DNA of 64,000 nucleotides, taken from assembly GCA_965652025.1 (NCBI GenBank), contig CBFGTM010000003.1:1-64000 (forward strand), in the 5' to 3' direction. Below are positions 1 through 7,796 of the stretch, piece after piece (the stretch's first letter is position 1; every line of letters starts with the position of its first letter). The stretch comes from CAVVWJ01 sp965652025. Its GTDB lineage: Bacteria; Gemmatimonadota; Gemmatimonadetes; Gemmatimonadales; GWC2-71-9. A model generated the notes under the pieces. That model was not told the DNA's origin, ran no database searches, and saw only the letters and a program-made list of their open reading frames with translations. Made by a program: the position numbers and the translations under genes.

Positions 1-771
1 GTGCTCCAGGACACCCGCCCGGACGAGGTCTACAACCTGGCGGCGCAGTCCTACGTGCCGACCTCCTGGACCCAGCCGGTGCTCACCGGAGAGTTCACCG
101 CGCTTGGAGTCACCAGAATTCTGGAAGCCATCCGACTGGTGCATCCTACCGCCAAGTTCTACCAGGCCAGCTCCTCCGAGATGTTCGGCCGGGTAAGCGA
201 GACGCCGCAGCGGGAGACTACCTCGTTCTATCCCCGGTCACCGTACGGCGTGGCCAAGGTCTATGGCCACTGGATCACGGTGAACTACCGCGAGTCCTAC
301 AACCTGTTTGCCGTCAGCGGCATTCTCTTCAACCACGAGTCCCCCCGGCGGGGGATCGAGTTCGTCACCCGCAAGGTCACGGACGGAGTGGCTCGGATCA
401 AGCTGGGTATGGCCAAGGAGATCCGGCTGGGGAATCTGGATGCCCGCCGCGATTGGGGCTTCGCCGGCGACTACGTCGAGGCCATGTGGCGGATGCTGCA
501 GCAGCCTCAGGCGCAGGACTACGTCGTTGGGACCGGCGTCACCCATAGCGTGCGCGAGCTGGTCGAGGCTGCCTTTGGGCACGTTGGTCTGGACTGGAAG
601 AAGCATGTGAAGACTGACCCGAAGTACGTCCGTCCGGCCGAGGTGGACGTGCTCCAGGCCGATCCGTCCAAGGCGCGCCGGGAGCTCGGTTGGAGTCCCC
701 GGGTCAGCTTTTCTGAACTGGTGGCCATGATGGTGGACGCCGACCTCGAGCGCTTGAGCAGCCGAGCCTGA
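1..771 (+). CDS. gmd: GDP-mannose 4,6-dehydratase, 5' end cut by window edge
   Basis: Converts GDP-D-mannose to GDP-4-dehydro-6-deoxy-D-mannose, the entry step to GDP-deoxyhexoses for surface polysaccharide. The readable 256 residues are the C-terminal part of an extended SDR. SSSEMFG (about residue 58) carries the catalytic Ser/Glu region. RSPYGVAK holds the Tyr-x-x-x-Lys pair. NHESPRRG and the RDWGFAGDYVEAMW stretch are typical of GMD. The N-terminal Gly-rich NAD(P) motif, roughly 70 residues, is missing, so the real start lies upstream of base 1 and the GTG at base 1 is not the start. The next gene (Rmd-like, 13 bases downstream) performs the expected following step. Confidence 0.93.
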   Translation: MLQDTRPDEVYNLAAQSYVPTSWTQPVLTGEFTALGVTRILEAIRLVHPTAKFYQASSSEMFGRVSETPQRETTSFYPRSPYGVAKVYGHWITVNYRESYNLFAVSGILFNHESPRRGIEFVTRKVTDGVARIKLGMAKEIRLGNLDARRDWGFAGDYVEAMWRMLQQPQAQDYVVGTGVTHSVRELVEAAFGHVGLDWKKHVKTDPKYVRPAEVDVLQADPSKARRELGWSPRVSFSELVAMMVDADLERLSSRA

Positions 772-784
772 GACAGCCGCTGCC

Positions 785-1729
785 ATGAGAGTGCTGGTGA
801 CCGGGGCGGACGGGTTCGTCGGCCGTTACATGGTCGAGCGGCTGGTGGAAACCGGACATGAGGTAACTGCGGCCTGCCGCCCCGGTCCGGAAACGCAACG
901 CCTCTTCGAGCGATGGCGGAGAATTGCTCGAACTGTACCGTTCGAGCTCACCGATGACGCTTCGATTCGGGCGGCCCTCGGTGGAGAGACCGATGCGGTG
1001 GTCCACCTCGCAGCCGTCGCCTCGGTACGGGAGGCTCGAGAGGATCCTGGTCGAGCCTGGGTCATAAACGCCGCCGGGACGGCCCGGCTGGTGGACGCGA
1101 TGGTGGCTGCGCGGACAGACAGGGCGGATCCATTCATTCTGGTGATCTCCAGTGCCGAGGTATACGGCAGCGGACCGGCTGGGGCGAGGACCGAAAAGCA
1201 TCCGCCTTGCCCCCGGTCGCCCTACGCGGCCAGTAAGCTGGGCGCGGAAGTGGCGGCTCTCGAAGCCTGGCGGCGCGCTGGGCTCCGGGTGGTGATCGCA
1301 CGACCGTTCACCCACACCGGTCCGGGCCAGCGGCCCCCTTATGTTGTCCCATCGTTCATCGAGCGGCTGCTCGCGGCGAAGGCAGGCGGGGTGGGCCAGG
1401 TGTCGGTCGGCAACCTAGACCCGGTGCGAGATCTGCTCGACGTGCGGGACGTGGTGAATGCCTATCTTGCGCTGCTGACCCGTGGCAAGGCGGGAGAGAT
1501 CTACAACATCTGCCGAGGGGAGGGAGTCACTCTGCGCGAGCTATTCGAGCGTACCGCCCGGCTGGTGGGTATAGAGGCCCAGGCGGTGCCTGATCCCACC
1601 TTGCAACGAGCCGGAGACATTCCGCACCTGGTTGGCGACCCGACCAAGCTGCGGCGGACGACCGGGTGGTTCCCAGCCATCAGCCTGGAGCAAACTCTGC
1701 GGGACATGGTGGATGCCCAAGCGCACTGA
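785..1729 (+). CDS. rmd: GDP-4-dehydro-6-deoxy-D-mannose reductase-like SDR
   Basis: Extended short-chain dehydrogenase of 314 residues, probably reducing the Gmd product to GDP-D-rhamnose or a related 6-deoxyhexose. Visible motifs are the N-terminal NAD(P) site VTGADGFVGR (residues 5-14), the catalytic ISSAEVYG, SPYAASK with the Tyr-x-x-x-Lys pair, and RPFTHTGPGQ. The RPF-H-GPGQ and VGNLDPVRD blocks resemble Rmd-type reductases rather than GDP-fucose synthase. The ATG at 785 follows the gmd stop by 13 bases, so the two are probably co-transcribed. Its stop overlaps the start of carB. The exact product sugar cannot be fixed from sequence. Confidence 0.8.
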   Translation: MRVLVTGADGFVGRYMVERLVETGHEVTAACRPGPETQRLFERWRRIARTVPFELTDDASIRAALGGETDAVVHLAAVASVREAREDPGRAWVINAAGTARLVDAMVAARTDRADPFILVISSAEVYGSGPAGARTEKHPPCPRSPYAASKLGAEVAALEAWRRAGLRVVIARPFTHTGPGQRPPYVVPSFIERLLAAKAGGVGQVSVGNLDPVRDLLDVRDVVNAYLALLTRGKAGEIYNICRGEGVTLRELFERTARLVGIEAQAVPDPTLQRAGDIPHLVGDPTKLRRTTGWFPAISLEQTLRDMVDAQAH

Positions 1730-4700
1730 TCTCTCGACCATCCTCCTCATTGGCTCCGGCCCGATCGTGATCGGGCAGGGTGCGGAGTTCGACTACTCCG
1801 GTACCCAGGCGGTGCGAGCACTGAAGGAGGAGGGATACCGGGTCGTCCTGGTCAATTCCAATCCCGCGACCATCATGACCGATCCGGAGCTGGCCGATCG
1901 CACCTACATCGAGCCGGTGACGCCGGAGTGGGTGGCCAAGGTCATCGAGCGCGAGCGGCCAGACGCCCTGCTACCCACCATGGGCGGGCAGACGGCGCTG
2001 AACGTGGCCATGGCGCTGCAACGCGACGGAACACTGGAGCGATACGGAGTGGAGCTGATCGGCGCCAACGAACGGGCCATCCGGCTGGCCGAAGATCGCG
2101 AGGAGTTCTCTCGGGCGATGCGGCGGATCGGGCTGGCTACGCCCGAAGGCCGGACGGTTCACAGTGTCGAGGACGCCCTGCGGGCGGTGGAGCACAGCGG
2201 ATATCCCTCCATCCTCAGACCGTCATTCACGCTGGGCGGCACCGGCGGCGGAATTGCGTACAACCGGGAGGAGTTCGAGCTGCTCATCCGCCGCGGACTG
2301 GAGCTGTCGCCGGTGGGCTCGGTACTGGTCGAGCGCAGCATCATCGGATGGAAGGAGTTCGAGCTCGAGGTGATGCGGGACGGGGCAGACAACGTGGTGA
2401 TCGTGTGCTCCATCGAGAATGTCGATCCGATGGGCGTTCATACCGGCGATTCCATCACCGTCGCCCCCGCGATGACCCTGACCGATCGCGAGTATCAGAC
2501 CATGCGGGATGCCGCCATCCGGATCATCCGCGAAATCGGCGTCGCCGCCGGTGGGTGCAACATCCAATTCGCAGTGAGCCCCACCACCGGGGAGCAGCTG
2601 GTCATCGAAATGAACCCGCGGGTGTCCCGCTCGTCAGCACTGGCTTCCAAAGCCACGGGATTTCCGATTGCGAGGATTGGCACCAAGGTGGCGGTCGGGT
2701 ATCGTCTCGACGAGCTGCCCAACGACATCACCCGGACTACGCCGGCCTCGTTCGAGCCGGTGCTCGACTACGTGGTGGTGAAGATTCCGCGGTTTGCCTT
2801 CGAGAAGTTCCCCGCGGCGGATCCTACCCTGACAACCCAGATGAAGTCGGTGGGCGAGGTCATGGCCATCGGCCGGACCTTCAAGGAGGCCTTTCAGAAG
2901 GGGCTCAGGGGTCTCGAGATCGATCGCAGCGGGTGGGTCACGGGCGACACCCCGGCGGATGACCGGCTACAGGACACCAGCTCTGAGGCGGTGCTCGCCG
3001 CTCTTCGCACGCCGACGCCGGAGCGGATCTTTCAGATCAAGTACGCCCTCGAACTGGGCATCGGGGTTGACGCCATTGCCGAGCGCACCGGAGTCGATCC
3101 CTGGTTTCTGTATCAGATGAGTGAGCTGCTGGAAGCGGAGGGGGAGTGGCGGGGAGGCGGGCAGGCGGGGAAGCGGGGGAGGTCCGACGACGAACTGAGG
3201 TCTGAGGTCCGCGAGATGAAGCGGCTCGGCTTCTCCGACCGGCAGCTGGCGGATCTCCGGGGCACCAGCGAATCGGAGATCCGGGCCGAGCGGCACAGGC
3301 TCGGTGTCCGTCCCGCCTACAAGACGGTGGATACGTGCGCTGGCGAGTTCCCGTCCTCCACGCCGTATCTCTACTCCTCGTACGATGAGGAAAATGAGGC
3401 CCGGAGCTCCGCCGAGCAGACCGTGGTGATTCTCGGTAGCGGTCCCAACCGGATCGGGCAGGGAATCGAATTCGACTACTGTTGTGTCCGGGCGGCCATG
3501 ACCTTTCGCGAGCTAGGCTACCGGACCGTCATGGTGAACTCCAATCCGGAAACGGTATCGACTGACTTCGATATCTCCGACGCACTCTACTTCGAGCCGC
3601 TCACCCTGGAGGACGTGCTCGAGATCGTGGAGGTGGAGCAACCCATTGGCGTGGTGGTGCAGCTCGGCGGCCAGACGCCCCTCCGCCTGGCGCGAGGGCT
3701 GGAGCAGGCCGGTGTCCCGATCTTGGGGACCTCCCCGGAGGCGATCGACCGGGCGGAAGACCGGGGGCGGTTTGAGGCGATCACCCGGGATCTGGGGGTG
3801 ACCCAGCCGCCCAATGGAGTGGCTCATTCAGTCGAAGAGGCGGTCGCGGTCGCGGCACGAGTAGGGTATCCGGTGCTGGTCCGCCCTTCATACGTACTGG
3901 GTGGGCGTGCCATGGAAATCGTGTACGACGACGCCTCGCTCCGAAGCTATTTCGTGCGAGCCGCTCGGGTGGCGCCGGAGCACCCGGTGCTCATCGACAG
4001 CTTTCTGGAAGATGCCTTCGAGGCGGATGTCGACGCCATTGCCGACGGCACACGGTGCGTCATCGGCGGCGTCATGCAGCATATCGAGGACGCCGGCATT
4101 CATTCCGGTGACTCGGCGTGTGTGCTGCCGCCTTACCTGATTGCCGATCAGCAGGTGGAGGAGATGCGGCACTACACCCGCGCCTTCGCCGAACGTCTGG
4201 GCGTGGTCGGACTGCTGAACGTGCAGTTCGCCATAAAGAACGGTGTGGTCTATGTGCTGGAGGTAAATCCCCGCGGCTCCCGCACCGTGCCGTTTGTGTC
4301 CAAGACGACGGGCGTCCCGCTGGCCAGCCTGGCTGCGGCCGTCATGATCGGCAAGACCCTGGAAGAGCTGGGCTTGCCGGACGATGTGCTCCAGCCCTAT
4401 GTGGCGGTCAAGGAGGCGGTCTTTCCTTTCAGCAAGCTGCACGGGGTGGATCTCATTCTGGGGCCGGAAATGCGATCGACCGGTGAAGTCATGGGAATCG
4501 CTGACTCGTTCGGAATGGCTTTTGCCAAGGCACAGATCTCGGCGGACGGCGCTCTGCCGCTGGACGGGACGGTGTTCGTCACCGTCAACGACCACGACAA
4601 GGCCAACGTGGTCCCGATTGCTCGCCGGTTTCACGCTCTCGGGTTCCGGATCCGCGGTACCGAAGGCACTGCTCGGTACTTGCGGGCCCGCGGCATCCCG

Positions 4701-4991
4701 ACCGAACGGGTGCTCAAGGTTTACGAGGGGCGGCCGAACGCCATCGATCTGCTGGTCTCGGGACAGATTCAATTGCTCATCAACACCCCACTAGGCAAAT
4801 TGACCCAGCAGGATGACTACGCCATTCGCCAGGCGGCTCTGCAGCACCGGATCCCCTACACTACTACTCTCTCTGCTGCTTCGGCCGCCTGTGACGCGAT
4901 CATCGCCATGCGCAGCCGTGCCGGGGAGGTGCGGCCGCTCCAGGAGTGGCACGCTCTAGCCCGGGAGATGTCGCCGGAGTGGACCGGGTGA
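1713..4991 (+). CDS. carB: Carbamoyl-phosphate synthase large subunit
   Basis: Makes carbamoyl phosphate from bicarbonate, ammonia (delivered by CarA) and two ATP, for arginine and pyrimidine synthesis. The start at 1713 gives MPKRTDLSTILLIGSGP, nearly the E. coli CarB N-terminus. An upstream in-frame ATG at 1632 would run inside rmd and is rejected. The 1092 residues hold two ATP-grasp halves (each with SGPxxIGQG and TxxGGQT motifs, near residues 10-90 and 570-660), an oligomerisation region between them, and a C-terminal MGS-like allosteric domain. It is about 20 residues longer than E. coli CarB. Part of that is a Gly/Arg-rich stretch encoded by an 8-bp repeat array at 3131-3178. carA is not nearby. 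The start overlaps the rmd stop by 17 bases. Confidence 0.97.
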   Translation: MPKRTDLSTILLIGSGPIVIGQGAEFDYSGTQAVRALKEEGYRVVLVNSNPATIMTDPELADRTYIEPVTPEWVAKVIERERPDALLPTMGGQTALNVAMALQRDGTLERYGVELIGANERAIRLAEDREEFSRAMRRIGLATPEGRTVHSVEDALRAVEHSGYPSILRPSFTLGGTGGGIAYNREEFELLIRRGLELSPVGSVLVERSIIGWKEFELEVMRDGADNVVIVCSIENVDPMGVHTGDSITVAPAMTLTDREYQTMRDAAIRIIREIGVAAGGCNIQFAVSPTTGEQLVIEMNPRVSRSSALASKATGFPIARIGTKVAVGYRLDELPNDITRTTPASFEPVLDYVVVKIPRFAFEKFPAADPTLTTQMKSVGEVMAIGRTFKEAFQKGLRGLEIDRSGWVTGDTPADDRLQDTSSEAVLAALRTPTPERIFQIKYALELGIGVDAIAERTGVDPWFLYQMSELLEAEGEWRGGGQAGKRGRSDDELRSEVREMKRLGFSDRQLADLRGTSESEIRAERHRLGVRPAYKTVDTCAGEFPSSTPYLYSSYDEENEARSSAEQTVVILGSGPNRIGQGIEFDYCCVRAAMTFRELGYRTVMVNSNPETVSTDFDISDALYFEPLTLEDVLEIVEVEQPIGVVVQLGGQTPLRLARGLEQAGVPILGTSPEAIDRAEDRGRFEAITRDLGVTQPPNGVAHSVEEAVAVAARVGYPVLVRPSYVLGGRAMEIVYDDASLRSYFVRAARVAPEHPVLIDSFLEDAFEADVDAIADGTRCVIGGVMQHIEDAGIHSGDSACVLPPYLIADQQVEEMRHYTRAFAERLGVVGLLNVQFAIKNGVVYVLEVNPRGSRTVPFVSKTTGVPLASLAAAVMIGKTLEELGLPDDVLQPYVAVKEAVFPFSKLHGVDLILGPEMRSTGEVMGIADSFGMAFAKAQISADGALPLDGTVFVTVNDHDKANVVPIARRFHALGFRIRGTEGTARYLRARGIPTERVLKVYEGRPNAIDLLVSGQIQLLINTPLGKLTQQDDYAIRQAALQHRIPYTTTLSAASAACDAIIAMRSRAGEVRPLQEWHALAREMSPEWTG
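3131..3178 (+). repeat. 8-bp purine-rich repeat array inside carB
   Basis: Six consecutive octamers can be read on the + strand: GGAAGCGG, AGGGGGAG, TGGCGGGG, AGGCGGGC, AGGCGGGG, AAGCGGGG. They match, in phase, the repeat units found after ssb, in ftsK and in other intergenic regions of this window. Because 8 is not a multiple of 3, the array uses all three codon phases and encodes a Gly/Arg-rich stretch (GEWRGGGQAGKRG). It lies in the linker/oligomerisation region between the two CarB halves, where this protein is about 7 residues longer than E. coli CarB. Confidence 0.7.
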
Positions 4992-5950
4992 CTGCGCGAG
5001 CCCCTGATTTCATCGCGGCATTGCAGCAGAGGGTACAAGGCTCGATTCGGGAGGGGGAACCCCTGGGCCGCTATTCCACTTACCGGATCGGTGGTCCCGC
5101 CACGGTCCTGCTTCCCAAAACCGGCGAGGATGTCGGTCAGGCCCTCAAGCTCGCGCACGAAGCCGGTGTCCCCTGCTTTGCCCTTGGACTCGGATCTAAC
5201 ATTCTCCTCCCCGATGAGGGGCTGGACGCTCTGGTTATTCGGATGGGGAAAGGGCTCGACCGGATCCATCGAGAAGGTGCCACATGGACGGTGGGCGCGG
5301 GCCTGCCGGCTCCGCTCGCTGCGCGACGGACAGCGGAGGCGGGCTTTGCCGGGCTGCACATCTTCGTGGGGGTACCGGGCACTGTGGGCGGCGGGGTGTA
5401 TATGAATGCTGGGTGCCATGGCGGCGACTGGTCGGAGGTAGTTCGGCAAGTGATTGTGGTGGATCGCTCGGGCCGGGACAGCGTTCTGCCCCGGAAGGAG
5501 ATTCCGTTCAGCTACCGCCGCAGCGGACTGGAAAGGAGAATCGTCCTGGAGACCACGGTCGCGTTGCGCCCCGAGGAACCGCATCGGCTGGAGGAAGCGG
5601 TGTCCGAAATGTTCGAATGGCGGCAGCAGGGCACGCCCTTCAACCAGCCATGCTGCGGCAGCGTCTTCAAGAACCCGGCCGGCCCCAGCTGGAAACGCGA
5701 GGATGGCCCGCGTACTGCCGGACAGCTCATCGAGGCTGCCGGTCTTAAGGGCTTCGCAGTTGGCGGAGCGCAAGTCTCGCCCATGCACGCCAATTACTTC
5801 GTCAATACCGGAGGGGCGAAAGCCGCCGAGGTGAGGAAGCTGATCGAACACGTCCAGGGCGTGGTCTATGAGCGCTTCGGAGTGAAGCTCGAGCCGGAAG
5901 TGAAGCTGATTGGAAGCACGGGGGAGTATCTCAACGAGAAAGAAGCGTAA
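4988..5950 (+). CDS. murB: UDP-N-acetylenolpyruvoylglucosamine reductase
   Basis: NADPH- and FAD-dependent reduction of UDP-GlcNAc-enolpyruvate to UDP-MurNAc, the second committed step of peptidoglycan synthesis, in the cytoplasm. From the GTG at 4988 the protein is 320 residues. It shows the FAD-binding YSTYRIGGPA (about 28-37), GLGSNILL, GVPGTVGGGVYMNAG, the YRRSG segment, the proton-donor serine region GSVFKNP, and a late Glu in EPEVKLIG. The short form without a large insertion resembles type II MurB. The GTG was chosen because GTGA overlaps the carB stop. A start at 4946 would lie within carB and lacks support. The wbpD-like start is 11 bases after the stop. Confidence 0.95.
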   Translation: MTARAPDFIAALQQRVQGSIREGEPLGRYSTYRIGGPATVLLPKTGEDVGQALKLAHEAGVPCFALGLGSNILLPDEGLDALVIRMGKGLDRIHREGATWTVGAGLPAPLAARRTAEAGFAGLHIFVGVPGTVGGGVYMNAGCHGGDWSEVVRQVIVVDRSGRDSVLPRKEIPFSYRRSGLERRIVLETTVALRPEEPHRLEEAVSEMFEWRQQGTPFNQPCCGSVFKNPAGPSWKREDGPRTAGQLIEAAGLKGFAVGGAQVSPMHANYFVNTGGAKAAEVRKLIEHVQGVVYERFGVKLEPEVKLIGSTGEYLNEKEA

Positions 5951-5960
5951 GCAGGAAGCC

Positions 5961-6551
5961 ATGACTGACTACTACGTTCACGAATCGTCCTACGTCGACG
6001 AAGGTGCGAAAATCGGTACCGGCAGCAAGATCTGGCATTTCTGCCATGTGCTGTCCGGGGCCGTCATCGGTGAGCGCTGCAATCTGGGCCAGAATGTGGT
6101 GGTCATGTCGGGCAGCCGGCTGGGGCGGAATGTGAAGGTGCAGAACAACGTCTCCATCTATGAAGGAGTCATCCTGGAGGACGACGTGTTCTGCGGGCCC
6201 AGCTGCGTCTTCACCAACGTGGTGAACCCCCGAAGCCATGTTCCTCGGAAGTCGGAATACCAGCGCACCCTGGTTCGGCGGGGGGCATCCATAGGGGCCA
6301 ACGCCACCATCCTCTGCGGCATCACCCTGGGCGAGTACAGTTTCATCGGGGCGGGCGCGGTGGTGCGGAGCGATGTGCCTCCGTTTGCCTTGATGGTGGG
6401 AGTGCCTGCTCGCAGGGTCGGCTGGATATGCCGCTGCGGAGTCAGGCTTCAGCTGCGGGAAGGCGCCGCTACCTGCGCCGCATGCGGTACCACTTACCGC
6501 GAGCGTGATGGGGTCCTGCGGCTGATTGACCCACCCGAAGCGAGCGGCTAA
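5961..6551 (+). CDS. wbpD: UDP-2-acetamido-3-amino-2,3-dideoxyglucuronate N-acetyltransferase (WbpD/WlbB type)
   Basis: Left-handed beta-helix acyltransferase that would acetylate the 3-amino group of a UDP-diaminouronic acid, giving UDP-GlcNAc(3NAc)A for O-antigen or other surface glycans. The 196 residues carry hexapeptide repeats (for example AKIGTGSKIWHF, VIGERCNLGQNVVV, VILEDDVFCGPSCVFTN and GASIGANATILCG) over residues 10-145. VVRSDVPPFALMVGVPARRVG is the usual end of the helix and is followed by a small CxC...CxxC zinc-ribbon-like tail near residues 155-180. The ATG at 5961 has AGGAAG just upstream. The flanking wbpE-type aminotransferase and wbpA-type dehydrogenase support the pathway. 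Confidence 0.87.
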   Translation: MTDYYVHESSYVDEGAKIGTGSKIWHFCHVLSGAVIGERCNLGQNVVVMSGSRLGRNVKVQNNVSIYEGVILEDDVFCGPSCVFTNVVNPRSHVPRKSEYQRTLVRRGASIGANATILCGITLGEYSFIGAGAVVRSDVPPFALMVGVPARRVGWICRCGVRLQLREGAATCAACGTTYRERDGVLRLIDPPEASG

Positions 6552-6672
6552 CTTCTCTAGCTGCCGATGGTTCCGCGTCAGACGCGCCCGGGCTCGGCCT
6601 CTCTGGTCGGAGCGCGGGCGCTTTCCACGTGACCGCCCGGGTACCCCGGGTGGAGTAAAGGCTCAGGCTCGG

Positions 6673-7788
6673 GTGAACGTACCATTGCTGGACCTGGTCG
6701 CGCAGTATCGGGAGATCAAGGACGACGTGCTCGGGGCCATGATGGCCGTGATCGAGCGTCAGGCTTTCATCATGGGGTCTGAGGTAGGGCAGCTGGAGAC
6801 AGAGATTGCCCGGATCTCCCACACCAAGTACGGTATTGCCTGTGCCAGCGGCACAGATGCGCTTCTCCTTCCGCTGAAAGCCCTGGATCTCAAGCCCGGG
6901 GACGAGGTGATCACCACCCCGTTCACCTTCTTCGCCACCGCCGGTACGATCCACAACGCCGGAGGCACCCCGGTCTTCGTAGACATTGACGCAGGGACGA
7001 TGAACATCGACCCGGCGGCCATCGAGGCGGCCATCACGCCTCGGACCCGGGCCATCATCGTGGTGCATCTCTTCGGACAGATGGCTGCCATGGAAGAGAT
7101 CTGCAGCATTGCGGATCGGCACCGGCTTTCCCTCATCGAAGATGGCGCCCAGAGTATCGGTGCCCGGCGGCGGATAGACGGGGCCTGGCGGATGTCCGGC
7201 GAGCTGGGGACAGTGGGTACGCTGTCGTTCTTTCCCACCAAGAACCTGGGCGCCTGGGGCGACGGCGGATTGATGGTCACGCAGGATGATGCCCTGGCCG
7301 AGCGGCTCCGCCGCCTGCGGCTCCATGGCGGGTCGCGCCAATATCTGCACGAAGAGGTGGGGACCAACAGCCGGCTGGACACACTCCAGGCGGCAGTGCT
7401 GCTGGCCAAGCTGCCCCACCTGGATCGATGGAATCAGGCTCGCAAACGGAACGCCGCCCGCTATCAGGAGGCCTTCAGCGGACACCCGGCCATCTGCCCG
7501 CCAGCGGTAGATCCGGCCAACGACCACATCTTCCATCAGTACACCATCCGGGTCCCGACCCGGGACCAGCTGCAGGCTCATCTCAAGCAGAAGGGCATCG
7601 GCCATTCGATCTACTACCCGCTGGCACTGCATCTGCAGCCGTGCTTTGCCTTCCTGGGGTACCGCCGAGGCAGTCTACCGGTTGCGGAAGCAGCTATGGA
7701 TTCGGTGATTTCGCTGCCGATCTATCCCGAAATGCGCTCCGAGCAGCAGGAAGCGGTGATCGAAGCGGTTCAATCCTTCTACGACTGA
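6673..7788 (+). CDS. wbpE: PLP-dependent sugar aminotransferase (WbpE/WlbC, DegT/DnrJ/EryC1 family)
   Basis: Transfers an amino group to the C3 keto position of a UDP-2-acetamido-3-keto-glucuronate, giving the substrate of the WbpD-type acetyltransferase encoded just upstream. The 371-residue protein begins at GTG 6673 (VNVPLLDL), where family members begin. The open frame extends upstream to 6526, but that part does not look like protein. Key features are ASGTDALLLPLKAL for phosphate binding, SLIEDGAQSIGA with the PLP-pyridine Asp, and SFFPTKNLGAWGDGG with the Schiff-base Lys190. About 120 bases separate it from wbpD, so it may have its own translation signals. Confidence 0.88.
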   Translation: MNVPLLDLVAQYREIKDDVLGAMMAVIERQAFIMGSEVGQLETEIARISHTKYGIACASGTDALLLPLKALDLKPGDEVITTPFTFFATAGTIHNAGGTPVFVDIDAGTMNIDPAAIEAAITPRTRAIIVVHLFGQMAAMEEICSIADRHRLSLIEDGAQSIGARRRIDGAWRMSGELGTVGTLSFFPTKNLGAWGDGGLMVTQDDALAERLRRLRLHGGSRQYLHEEVGTNSRLDTLQAAVLLAKLPHLDRWNQARKRNAARYQEAFSGHPAICPPAVDPANDHIFHQYTIRVPTRDQLQAHLKQKGIGHSIYYPLALHLQPCFAFLGYRRGSLPVAEAAMDSVISLPIYPEMRSEQQEAVIEAVQSFYD

Positions 7789-7796
7789 GTTTGCCC

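Noticed and set aside
1..3. GTG at base 1 as the start of gmd
   Set aside because: The protein lacks the N-terminal NADP motif, so the gene begins before the window.
1632..1712. Upstream in-frame ATG (1632) for carB
   Set aside because: The extra 27 residues lie inside rmd and have no CarB similarity; ATG 1713 gives the family N-terminus.
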